The position numbers were made by a program, and so were the translations under genes. The notes beneath the pieces were generated by a model. That model ran no database searches. It was given only the letters and a program-made list of their open reading frames with translations, and was not told the DNA's origin. Source: Candidatus Glassbacteria bacterium (lineage in GTDB: Bacteria > Gemmatimonadota > Glassbacteria > GWA2-58-10). From it: a DNA stretch of 64,000 nt. Location: NCBI GenBank assembly GCA_019456185.1, contig VRUH01000001.1, positions 167,785-231,784 on the forward strand, in the 5' to 3' direction. Shown here piece by piece: positions 25,254 through 33,191 of the stretch; position 1 is the first letter of the stretch, and the number at the start of each line of letters is the position of its first letter.

Positions 25254-27554
25254 ATGGTAAGACCGGTTGAATCGCCAGCGAGTAAAATCCTGTTGTTCAT
25301 CTTGCTGTCTTTCTGCGCAGCCTGCTCCAGGGAAGAAATGCTGATTTCAGACAATGGTAATGCCCGGCTGGCGATCGTTACGGATTTTGGAGATTACGCT
25401 GACAACGCTGCGGCAGCCGGCAGCGAGGACCTGGTTGACTGGAACAGCCGGGATGAGCGGGCAGCTACTGTCTGTACCGAGGCGTTCGCGGCGATGGAAC
25501 TGAGGACATTCCTGTGCAGGATAGCGGGCCTGGATCAAAGTGACAGCACGGTAATCCCGATCCTCGAACCCGGGGATAAGGTGATGGAAGTCGATAATGT
25601 CATCGTTGTCGGGCAGACGGCCGGCAGGAACATCTATCGAGAGCTGGACCGGGAGATCGAAAGCGCGAGCGGCGATGCATTCATTATCAGAAGCGGCAGG
25701 CTAGACGGGAAAAACACAATTGTTATCAGGGGGAAAACCAGGTCCGGAACCCTCTATGGTGTCTACCACCTGCTGAATTTACTCGGATGCCGCTGGTATG
25801 CTCCGGGCCCCGATGGAGAGATTATTCCCCGCAGGGACAGACTGGTGCTGGGCAACCTGGATATTACCAGGCAGCCGGCGGCGGAGATAAGAGGCTTCTG
25901 GGTTTCAAACGGCAAAGTGGAGGCCGAGGTCAATGACATGACCTGGGAGGGCCGATTGACCGACAGGGGTGACGATGCGTTTTTTACCTGGATGGCCAGA
26001 AACCGCCTTAACTTCTTCTGGAACAGGGAAGAGGAATGGCGGTCGATGAAGAAACTCGGTATCGGCCTTACCGCCGGGGAGCATGTCACCTATTACGAGC
26101 TTCTCAGGGCGGACAAACCCTACCCATACGACCACAGCCTGTTCCACGATGACGGCAGTCTGCCGGAGGACCCCTATCCAGTCGGCGATGAATACAGGGG
26201 CGATCTCGACAATGACGGCACGTTGTCTTACGCCGAAGCGCATCCGGAATGGTACGGGATAACCAGGGAAGGCGAAAGATTCTTCCCGGTAAGGCCCTTC
26301 GGCACCAACTACTGCACATCGAGCGAATCAGGCTTTGCCGAACTGATGAAAAACATCATTGTCTATCTCCGCAATGGCGATGGGCATAATGCGGATACGT
26401 TCAGTTTCTGGCCCCTGGATGGAGGTGAATGGTGCAGCTGCGCCAGGTGCAGCGCGGAGGACAAAAACGACACGGATATATTGCTGGAACTGGTTTACAA
26501 AATACGGCAGGGTCTGAAACAAGCTTACCATACCGGTGAACTCGACAGGGACATCCCGGTCCACAGCCTGATATACGTGCAGACCAAAACTTTGCCTTCC
26601 CGCGAGCTTCCCGCGGATTTCGACTATGACAACATAGTGTTGACTTACTTTCCGATCGGCCGCTGTTACGCACATAATTTCAACGACACGCTCTGCACCG
26701 AGGTAAACTGCAAATACCTGCAAGTGCTGCTCGATTGGAGTTCCGAATCCTGCCTGTACAGGGGCAAGCTCCTGCTGGGCGAATACTACAATATCTCCGG
26801 TTTCAGGGACCTGCCGTTGGTTTTCAAGACCACAATGGCCAACGATATTCCCTTTTATCTGAATTCGGGGATCGCAGGCCTTCACTACATGCATCCATCA
26901 ATCGCTGAAATGGGGGTTCGCCGGCTGATCAACTACCAGTTGGCGCAAACGCTGTGGGACCCCGAGCTCGATACGGACCAGCTGCTGGATGATTACTTCA
27001 ACAGTCTCTATGGCCCGGCGGCACCAGCGATGAAAGAGTTCTACGACTTGCTGGAAACAGCAGTGGCCAATGTCAAGGCCTGGCGGTATTATCTCCGGCC
27101 GCGGATAAATGCGGTAGCCTCAGGCAGGGCCGACTCGATCTTTCCAATTCCAGTGATGAAAGAGCACCTCCACTACCAGGCCTGCTCTTCTGAAACCGAC
27201 GACGCCCTGGACTGGATTCCGATGATTGAAAAAATCCACCAGTGCAGGAGCGCCCTCGACCGAATTCTGGCCGCTGACCTTCCTCCTGCCCTACGGCGCC
27301 GGATCGAGGAGGATGAGTACGGCTTCCAGCACCTCGAAGCTAGCACCGATCTGTTCGACAGCCTGATTATTCTGATCACGCAGCAGGGTTCCGCCGGCGC
27401 CGAATATGATAGAGCCTTGCTGCGGGCCCGGAAGGCGGCCGAGTTTCTCGGCAGTTACAGGATAAAAAGCCCGGCGCTGGGAGTTGCAAACGCTTACGAA
27501 GCCACCGATCTCGTGGAAGCCTGCCGGATACTTTTAGCTGGGTACGACAAATGA
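25254..27554 (+). CDS. DUF4838 lipoprotein (alpha-glucuronidase-like fold)
   Basis: A 766-residue exported protein. The leader ends ..LLSFCAACSREE, with a likely lipidated Cys. Residues ~60-200 form an alpha/beta domain like the N-terminal domain of GH20/GH67 enzymes, with the family motif TRSGTLYGVYHLLNLLGCRWY. The DUF4838 domain follows (NRLNFFWNREEEW, FWPLDGGEWCSCARCS, VLTYFPIGRC). This family often sits in loci for uronic-acid-containing polysaccharides; enzymatic activity has not been firmly established. I chose the ATG at 25254 (AGAGGA 5 bp upstream) over a TTG four codons earlier. It follows the propeller gene by 89 bp on the same strand and may be in one transcript with it. Confidence 0.82.
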   Translation: MVRPVESPASKILLFILLSFCAACSREEMLISDNGNARLAIVTDFGDYADNAAAAGSEDLVDWNSRDERAATVCTEAFAAMELRTFLCRIAGLDQSDSTVIPILEPGDKVMEVDNVIVVGQTAGRNIYRELDREIESASGDAFIIRSGRLDGKNTIVIRGKTRSGTLYGVYHLLNLLGCRWYAPGPDGEIIPRRDRLVLGNLDITRQPAAEIRGFWVSNGKVEAEVNDMTWEGRLTDRGDDAFFTWMARNRLNFFWNREEEWRSMKKLGIGLTAGEHVTYYELLRADKPYPYDHSLFHDDGSLPEDPYPVGDEYRGDLDNDGTLSYAEAHPEWYGITREGERFFPVRPFGTNYCTSSESGFAELMKNIIVYLRNGDGHNADTFSFWPLDGGEWCSCARCSAEDKNDTDILLELVYKIRQGLKQAYHTGELDRDIPVHSLIYVQTKTLPSRELPADFDYDNIVLTYFPIGRCYAHNFNDTLCTEVNCKYLQVLLDWSSESCLYRGKLLLGEYYNISGFRDLPLVFKTTMANDIPFYLNSGIAGLHYMHPSIAEMGVRRLINYQLAQTLWDPELDTDQLLDDYFNSLYGPAAPAMKEFYDLLETAVANVKAWRYYLRPRINAVASGRADSIFPIPVMKEHLHYQACSSETDDALDWIPMIEKIHQCRSALDRILAADLPPALRRRIEEDEYGFQHLEASTDLFDSLIILITQQGSAGAEYDRALLRARKAAEFLGSYRIKSPALGVANAYEATDLVEACRILLAGYDK

Positions 27555-27764
27555 AATACTCTGCATGCGAGTCTGCGGGGTAACGGATGTTCGATTTGAT
27601 CGGTTTTGACTCCACCCCACGGGCGAACACGCGGGTTCACCCTAGAGCTGATCTGAGGCGGTTAGCCCCGGAGCAAAGCTGCGGGGGATTCCCTTTGATT
27701 GAATGCTGGAAGAAATGGTGGGCAATATTCGAAATTATCGGCGGGCAGGTCATCCGAAGTTCAG

Positions 27765-27944
27765 ATGGTTATCTTTATTTCCTCGGGCGCTAACGTGGCC
27801 GCCGCTGCCAAGCTGCTGGAAGGTCCCTGCCGGGGACGTACCGTGGCCGTGATGCTCTGCGACAGCGGGCTCAAATACCTGAGCACCGACCTCTGGCCCC
27901 CGCTGGATCAACAGCCAGGGGCACTGCCTACTTCTCCACCGTAA
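27765..27944 (+). pseudogene. C-terminal relic of a cysteine synthase (CysK/CysM-like)
   Basis: The frame encodes FISSGANVAAAAKLLEG, then GRTVAVMLCDSG and KYLSTDLW, the C-terminal block of O-acetylserine sulfhydrylase-type PLP enzymes (ISSGA.. and DSG.RYLST). The PLP lysine domain is missing, and no part of it is visible upstream in any frame. The reading frame ends inside the 3' end of the xylanase gene on the opposite strand, overlapping it by 17 bp. Confidence 0.78.
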
Positions 27945-29277
27945 AAACCCAACTGTTCTGTTCGTCTCGCCGCAGCTTCACATCCCATGCCTTTTCCCGG
28001 CCACCGGCTATTCTCAGTTCAATCAAGTAATCTCCCAAAAAAGCCCGGAAGCTGACCTCGCCCCCGGCATCGGCAGTCAGTTCCAGGTTGGTTCGCCACT
28101 TTTCGTGCAGCAGTTCTTTGACCTTGTGGTAGACCGGCTTGGGCCGGTAACGTTCATCCAGCAGGCCGCCGCCCTTCTGCCAGACGTTGCGGTCGGTAAA
28201 GCCCCAGAAGTTAAACGACATCATGCCGGGCTGGGCAAACGCCAGGGTAAGCATCTGCTCGGTAAACTGGCTCTGTGCCTCCAGGTCCCATTCTCCGGTA
28301 CGCCAGCCGCCGGTGATCTGCTTACCCCCGGATTGGGGTGTAAACTCGGTCACGTGCAGCGGCAGCCCCAGTTCGGAAATCCGCCGGTAGGTTTTCAGCA
28401 CCTGGCGGGGCGGGTACCATTCCTGGCGCGGTTCGTGGGCCTGGATCCCCAGGCCTGAAATTGGCACTCCCCGGCGCAGCAGTTCCTTGACCAGTTGGTA
28501 GAAATTCTCCCGGGTTTCCTCTTTGGTAATCTGGTAGAAATCATTCAGCACCAGGTGTGCACCCGGGTTGGCCTGGTGGGCCCAGCCAAACGCCTGCTCG
28601 ACCAGGCCGGCGTTCACCTCGGGCCCCACGGCAATCCAGACCCCGCTGCTGTCGTCCGTCCAGGCCCGCGTGTTCACCGCCTCGTTGACCACGTCCCAGA
28701 GATCTATCTGGCCGGTCCAACCGCCCACGGCGTTCTTTACCCGGGCTGCCAGGTATTCCAGTTGCTCGCTGTCCGAATATTTTTCAATCCAGGCTGGTTT
28801 GCCGCTGGGGGCGGTCCAGACCAGCGGGTGCCCTTTGGCGGTGATCCCATTGGTCAGGCACCATTCCAGCACCGGCTCCATCCGCCGCCAGAGGGGTTTG
28901 CCCTGTTCGGGCTCGTAGGCCGCCCAGTAAAACGGGAAAATGGCGAAATTGAAGATCTCCTTAAAGCGCGCCCGGTAGGTTTCAGGGTTGTAGGGCTGGC
29001 CCTCGCGGATCTGGTCAAAGATGATGCTGCCCACCAGGAACGGCGAATTCTGCTGCTTGATGCTGACCCGTACGCCGGAAATCGGCTGGCCCTCTGCATC
29101 TACAAACCGGATCCGGGCATCAGTTTTCCGGTACTTTTCGATGTCACGCTCGGCCTGCTGCATCAATTCGCGCTCGACCCGGACCACTTCGGCCGAGGGC
29201 TCGTCCATGGCAAGGGCAACTTTAGTGGTTGCCACACAAAGCAAAGTTGCCAGCAGCAATGTAAATGAAATCCGCAT
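27928..29277 (-). CDS. Secreted GH10 endo-1,4-beta-xylanase
   Basis: A 449-residue exported enzyme. The signal peptide ends TKVALAMD. Residues ~55-95 form a small N-terminal beta-domain; residues ~100-400 are the GH10 barrel. The acid/base Glu199 is in IDLWDVVNEAV and the nucleophile Glu311 is in LHVTEFTP. Other GH10 markers are KGHPLVW, VLNDFY and FWGFTDRNVW. It cleaves internal xylan linkages with retention. The last ~60 residues may form a beta-sandwich. GGAGA lies 6 bp before the ATG at 29277; an ATG 36 bp upstream is in frame but would spoil the signal peptide. Repeat copy B sits directly upstream. Confidence 0.92.
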   Translation of the reverse strand: MRISFTLLLATLLCVATTKVALAMDEPSAEVVRVERELMQQAERDIEKYRKTDARIRFVDAEGQPISGVRVSIKQQNSPFLVGSIIFDQIREGQPYNPETYRARFKEIFNFAIFPFYWAAYEPEQGKPLWRRMEPVLEWCLTNGITAKGHPLVWTAPSGKPAWIEKYSDSEQLEYLAARVKNAVGGWTGQIDLWDVVNEAVNTRAWTDDSSGVWIAVGPEVNAGLVEQAFGWAHQANPGAHLVLNDFYQITKEETRENFYQLVKELLRRGVPISGLGIQAHEPRQEWYPPRQVLKTYRRISELGLPLHVTEFTPQSGGKQITGGWRTGEWDLEAQSQFTEQMLTLAFAQPGMMSFNFWGFTDRNVWQKGGGLLDERYRPKPVYHKVKELLHEKWRTNLELTADAGGEVSFRAFLGDYLIELRIAGGREKAWDVKLRRDEQNSWVFTVEK

Positions 29278-29306
29278 AACGGTCTCCTTCACTCCAGAGT
29301 ATTCAA

Positions 29307-29402
29307 TCGACATTCACCATATCAAAATTGAAACAGGAAAAGATCGCCTTCTTTTTCGATTCCGAGCGACAACTTTCATCTTTTTCAGCTTGAAGCGAGA
29401 GA
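29307..29402 (-). repeat. Upstream repeat element, copy B (before the GH10 gene)
   Basis: Read on the minus strand: TCTCTCGCTTCAAG, then CGGAATCGAAAAAGAAGGCG, GTTTCAATTTTGATATGGTG and AATGTCGA, ending about 30 bp before the xylanase start codon. Best match is copy A, which shares an unbroken AATCGAAAAAGAAGGCGATC block. Confidence 0.7.
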
Positions 29403-29439
29403 TTTCCATCGTCTCTATGAAAAATTATCCGTCCTCATC

Positions 29440-31060
29440 GTGAACATCAATGATTTTCCGGGTCTAAGCAGAAAGAAGAGGCTATTCTCCCACTGTTCAT
29501 ACCAGGGGGAGGGGGGGGCACACGTGACGATTTTAAAACTTTTCTGGCAGAGATGCCGGAGGAGATACTAGGGCAGATTCAGGCGGTGGAGGCTTCGGTC
29601 TACTTATCAAACCGGACTCGTTTGCGGGCAGCAGTTCAAGGAAAGATTTTAACCTTTGGAAAGGAAAACGGAAAATTTTGTTGCAATTACAGAGAAGTGC
29701 ACCTTAATTTTTATCACCAACTGTTAGAATGCATAAGTGTTCGAAACAAGCGGAAGCCTCCGGTGATACAGATAGCTTGTAAGATCAAGCGGTCGGACCG
29801 GCACACTGCCGTGGCGAAATCAACTATCACCAGGAGGCTCCCATGGATTCAATTTATTACATTGGCCTGGACATACACAAGAAAACGATAGCTTATTGCG
29901 TAAAACGCTCAGACGGTGTACTGATCCGGCAGGGAGCGGTATCGGCAGAGCGCAAGGCTTTGCTGGAATGGATTTCCGAGTTACCAGGCCACTGGATAGG
30001 TGCAATGGAAGCCACCATGTTCACAGGTTGGGTCTATGATTTTCTGAAGCCTCATGCCTTGGAACTGAAGGTTGCCCATCCCGAGATGCTCAAAGCGATC
30101 ACGGCGGCCAAGAAAAAGAATGACCGGGCCGATGCCGAGAAGATAGCCGATCTTCTGCGGGTCAACCTGCTGCCGGAGTGCTATATGGCCCCGACAGAGT
30201 TCCGTGAATTGAGACGCATTCTGCGCTACCGAAACATGGTCGTACGCAACGCCGTCGGGATGAAGAACAAAATATCCGGCCTGTTGATGGAAGTGGGCGC
30301 GACCTACGACAAAAGGCGCATTCATGGAAAAAGATATTTCAATTCCCTGCTTGAGCGTATTGAAGATGTGCCGACATCGGTAAAGGAGCTATTAGCGCTG
30401 AGCAGAAGCAACCTTGAGTTGTTTAGCGCTATCCAGAAAAAACTGCTTAAAACGCTGAAAGGCAACAACCTGATTCGACAGCGAGTAGAACGTCTGATGA
30501 GCATTCAAGGTGTGGGTGAAGTGCTGGCTCTGACCTGGGTACTGGAAATAGGGGAAGCCTCACGTTTCAGTTTATCGCGTCAGGCCATCAGTTATTGCGG
30601 CCTGTGCAGTGCTCAGCATGAATCGGCGGGCAAACAATATCGCGGCCCCATTTCAAAAAAGCGTAATAAACACCTGCAAACCATGCTGATCGAGGCGGCC
30701 AAGCTGGCTCCGCGCTGGAACGACCAACTGGCTATGGTTCACGCAAAAGAACTGGCCCGTGGCAACCACAACAAAGCCACATTGGCCGTGGCCCGCAAAC
30801 TGGTTAAATACCTGCTCGGTCGTTGATCTGAAGAAATAGCGATTTCGAGCCGCTGCAACAGGCTGTTTAACGCCCCGTCACATACAGCTGTTTTTATACC
30901 GATCTTCCCGGCGTGCCTTGCAGAATGTTGGACTACATGAGCCGGAAAAAGGCTGCATGACTCCCAACTGTTTCGAGGACGCCGGGTTGACCCAAACTCA
31001 ATCTTCCGTGAAGGGGAAAATGCCCCTGAGATGGCAAATGGATGTCTGGTCGCTTGACCT
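29440..31060 (+). mobile_element. IS110-family insertion sequence, ends approximate
   Basis: The transposase gene at 29843-30826 is flanked by about 400 bp upstream and 250 bp downstream with no supportable gene. IS110 elements have no classical terminal inverted repeats, so I cannot fix the ends by eye; they are placed outside the neighbouring repeat copy B and before the lyase-like gene. In this family a noncoding end specifies a structured bridge RNA; in the IS110 subgroup it lies upstream of the transposase. The 29530-29842 stretch is the candidate here. Confidence 0.5.
29843..30826 (+). CDS. IS110-family transposase (DEDD recombinase)
   Basis: A 327-residue full-length transposase. The N-terminal RuvC-like DEDD domain shows Asp10 in YIGLDIHKK, Glu56 in GAMEATMF and Asp94/Asp97 in KKNDRADAEKIADLLR. 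A coiled middle follows, then the Transposase_20 domain (IQGVGEVLALTWVLEIGEAS) with the conserved Ser region YCGLCSAQHESAGKQYRG and SKKRNKHLQTMLIEAA. A strong AGGAGG precedes the ATG. No frameshift or stop is seen, so the element may be active. Confidence 0.93.
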   Translation: MDSIYYIGLDIHKKTIAYCVKRSDGVLIRQGAVSAERKALLEWISELPGHWIGAMEATMFTGWVYDFLKPHALELKVAHPEMLKAITAAKKKNDRADAEKIADLLRVNLLPECYMAPTEFRELRRILRYRNMVVRNAVGMKNKISGLLMEVGATYDKRRIHGKRYFNSLLERIEDVPTSVKELLALSRSNLELFSAIQKKLLKTLKGNNLIRQRVERLMSIQGVGEVLALTWVLEIGEASRFSLSRQAISYCGLCSAQHESAGKQYRGPISKKRNKHLQTMLIEAAKLAPRWNDQLAMVHAKELARGNHNKATLAVARKLVKYLLGR

Positions 31061-31259
31061 GCGGACCTTACAAAAGATAAAAAAGATCGGCAAACAACAG
31101 CTGGCAAATGAAAAAAACCGCCGGAGCGTATCCGTGGGGGTATGGGGAATCTCCGTTTCCCCCTTGACTATACTTATCATGGATGTTCAACTTGTCCTTA
31201 CGGCATACAATTGTAAGTTACACACCAGCTGTAAACTTCCAGTTATCAGGACAATCTCA
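30827..31259. other. Gene-free stretch after the insertion sequence
   Basis: About 430 bp with no supportable gene. The frame of the lyase-like gene is open upstream to 30918, but that extension has no ribosome-binding site and would bury the signal peptide. A hairpin GGGGAA-TCTCCG-TTCCCC lies near 31144-31162. The right end of the IS110 element is somewhere in this stretch. Confidence 0.5.
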
Positions 31260-32126
31260 ATGGCCCGTCTCGAATCGAATTTTTTTCCTGCCTGCTTTTT
31301 TTACCTCCTTCTATCTGCGTTTATCTATCCATCTATACTGAAGGCGGGAAAAATTTTCGCCGATGATTTTGAGTCCGGTGAACTGGCCGGCAAATGGAAC
31401 CAAGTGAATATCCGCACGCCAGCCCACGGCGGCTACGAAACCAACCCGGAGCACGTGTTCAGCGGCCGGCGGAGCCTGCGGTTGACTGCTGTGGCCAACG
31501 ACGGCCAGTCTTCGGTGGCGCAGGTGCAGTGCTGGTTCATGCCCGGCTACGACCGGCTCTACTACCGCTGGTACGCTAAATTCGCTCCCGAATTCGACGA
31601 GGGCAACCACATGCACTGGACCATGATCGGCGGCAGCCGCACCGATGACAAATACTCCGGGTTCGGCAAAGCCGGGATCATGCCGAATGGCACCGACTTT
31701 TTCACTACAATGCTCGATCCCTGGCGCAACTGGAAGAAATACCCGCCGCCGGGTGCGCTATGTTTCGCCAGTTCCTGGCCGGAAATGAAGCCGGGGCGCG
31801 ACAGTGTGCATTACTCGAACCACCTTCTACCGGAGGTGCCTTTCGTGCCTGAACGCGGCCGGTGGTATTGCTACGAGGTGATGGTCGGGCTGAACGACCC
31901 GGGCCAGAAGAACGGCGAGCAGGCTTTCTGGATCGACGGGAAAAAGCTGCTGCACGTGAAAAACCTCCGCTGGCGGGATTCGGACGTATTGAGGCTCAAT
32001 TTTTTCTGGTTCGCAGTCTATATTCACCAGGCGCAGCAAGACAACACCTGCTGGTACGACGACCTGGTGATCAGCACCGTATATCTCGGGCCAAAGGCTG
32101 AAGCGGAAAACAGCGGTGGGAATTAA
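31260..32126 (+). CDS. Secreted lyase-like jelly-roll protein, paralogue of 17254-18114
   Basis: A 288-residue exported protein whose signal peptide runs to about SILKAGKIF. It shares the whole layout of the protein at 17254-18114: DDFESGELAGKW at the first strand, SLRL, CWFMPGYDRLYYRWYAKFA, FFTTMLD, RWYCYEVMVGLNDPGQKNGE and DNTCWYDDLVISTVYLGP. This is a beta-sandwich of the polysaccharide-lyase or laminarinase-like type; the substrate is unknown. AGGA lies 9-10 bp before the ATG at 31260. The lipoprotein gene follows 14 bp later in the same operon. Confidence 0.7.
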   Translation: MARLESNFFPACFFYLLLSAFIYPSILKAGKIFADDFESGELAGKWNQVNIRTPAHGGYETNPEHVFSGRRSLRLTAVANDGQSSVAQVQCWFMPGYDRLYYRWYAKFAPEFDEGNHMHWTMIGGSRTDDKYSGFGKAGIMPNGTDFFTTMLDPWRNWKKYPPPGALCFASSWPEMKPGRDSVHYSNHLLPEVPFVPERGRWYCYEVMVGLNDPGQKNGEQAFWIDGKKLLHVKNLRWRDSDVLRLNFFWFAVYIHQAQQDNTCWYDDLVISTVYLGPKAEAENSGGN

Positions 32127-32140
32127 CAGGGAGAATAATC

Positions 32141-33103
32141 ATGATACGGCTGATGATGGCAATTTTGGCCTGGCTGGCCCTGGCCTGCCTGCTGGCCGGC
32201 TGCACCCGGGTTGACAGCGATTCAAATGCGAGCTCCGCGGGAAGAATTAAACTTGGGACCTTTGCCGGGGTTCGCGAACACGGCAGGACCGATCTTTTTG
32301 TCTATTCACCCTGGGACCGGCAACGCTACGCTCAGTTAACTCTGCCCGAACACTGCTGGGGAAAATACCTGCCCAACACCAGCCACGCCGCCGACCCAGC
32401 GGTGGCTTCCCCCTGGCAGTTCGCCGCCGATTCCAGCGCAGCCTGGTATGAAAGCAGCCCCCGCGAAGGAGTGGTCTTCCGGACCCGGGCCAGGGCGGAT
32501 TCAATGGCGCTCAGGCTGACCATCGAAATCGAAAACGCCACCGATGAGCCGGTCGTAGACATCCGCACCCTGGTCTGCTTCAAGCCGGACAACACCATCA
32601 ACACTCCCAGCCGCCCGGACGGGATGACCGCCTTCCGAGATACCAGCCACTCCCGGACCTTCTTCCCCGTTGACGGCAGGGCCGTGCAGTTGCACGAAGA
32701 AACCCACTTCAGCGGGAAATTCCCGGCCCGGGACTGGACCGACGTCAGGAGCAATATAGTCTGGGGGATAAACGTCAGGGGACGGCCTGACATCCGCACC
32801 ATCGAAGACGTGGGCTGGTGGTTCATTGGGGACCACCCCGGCAGGATGGTGGACGAAGTGGCAGACCCGGCGCTGGTTGCCATCCGCTCCAGTGATGACA
32901 GTACCCGCTGGCTGGGGCTGATCTGGGACCCCACCCAGGTGCTCTTTTGCAACCCGCGCAACCCCTGTTTCCATTCGGACCCGGCAATCGGTGACTGTCC
33001 GCCTCATGGCAGCACTTCCGCCCGGGGGATAATCTTCTATCACGAAGGCACTTTCGACGGCCTGCTGCAGCTGGCACTGGCCTGGAAGGCCGAACCAAAA
33101 TAA
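32141..33103 (+). CDS. Lipoprotein of unknown function
   Basis: A 320-residue protein with a clear lipobox (LLAGC, Cys21). The body reads like a beta-sandwich/mutarotase-type domain: it has YSPWDRQRYAQLTLPE, LRLTIEIENATDEPVVDIRTL (a typical strand preceding a carbohydrate-binding face) and WDPTQVLFCNPRNPCFHSDP. I do not recognise a named family. A GGGAG ribosome-binding site and a 14-bp gap to the lyase-like gene make co-expression likely. A role in handling the lyase substrate at the cell surface is inference only. Confidence 0.65.
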   Translation: MIRLMMAILAWLALACLLAGCTRVDSDSNASSAGRIKLGTFAGVREHGRTDLFVYSPWDRQRYAQLTLPEHCWGKYLPNTSHAADPAVASPWQFAADSSAAWYESSPREGVVFRTRARADSMALRLTIEIENATDEPVVDIRTLVCFKPDNTINTPSRPDGMTAFRDTSHSRTFFPVDGRAVQLHEETHFSGKFPARDWTDVRSNIVWGINVRGRPDIRTIEDVGWWFIGDHPGRMVDEVADPALVAIRSSDDSTRWLGLIWDPTQVLFCNPRNPCFHSDPAIGDCPPHGSTSARGIIFYHEGTFDGLLQLALAWKAEPK

Positions 33104-33111
33104 AAAGCCGT

Positions 33112-33150
33112 CTCCAACAGTTTCAATTTTAATATGGGGAATGTCGGTAA
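33112..33150 (+). repeat. Upstream repeat element, copy D (3' half only; before the serine hydrolase)
   Basis: CTCCAACAGTTTCAATTTTA and ATATGGGGAATGTCGGTA match the 3' half of copies A-C. The 5' half is missing because the preceding gene ends at 33103. The element ends about 42 bp before the hydrolase start codon. Confidence 0.6.
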
Positions 33151-33191
33151 AACTTGCATTATTCCCGCTGCCACCCCGTCCGGAGTGAAAA

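Noticed and set aside
29553..29891. 112-codon ORF upstream of and overlapping the IS110 transposase start
   Set aside because: It runs through the expected noncoding bridge-RNA region and into the transposase in another frame; no family recognised.
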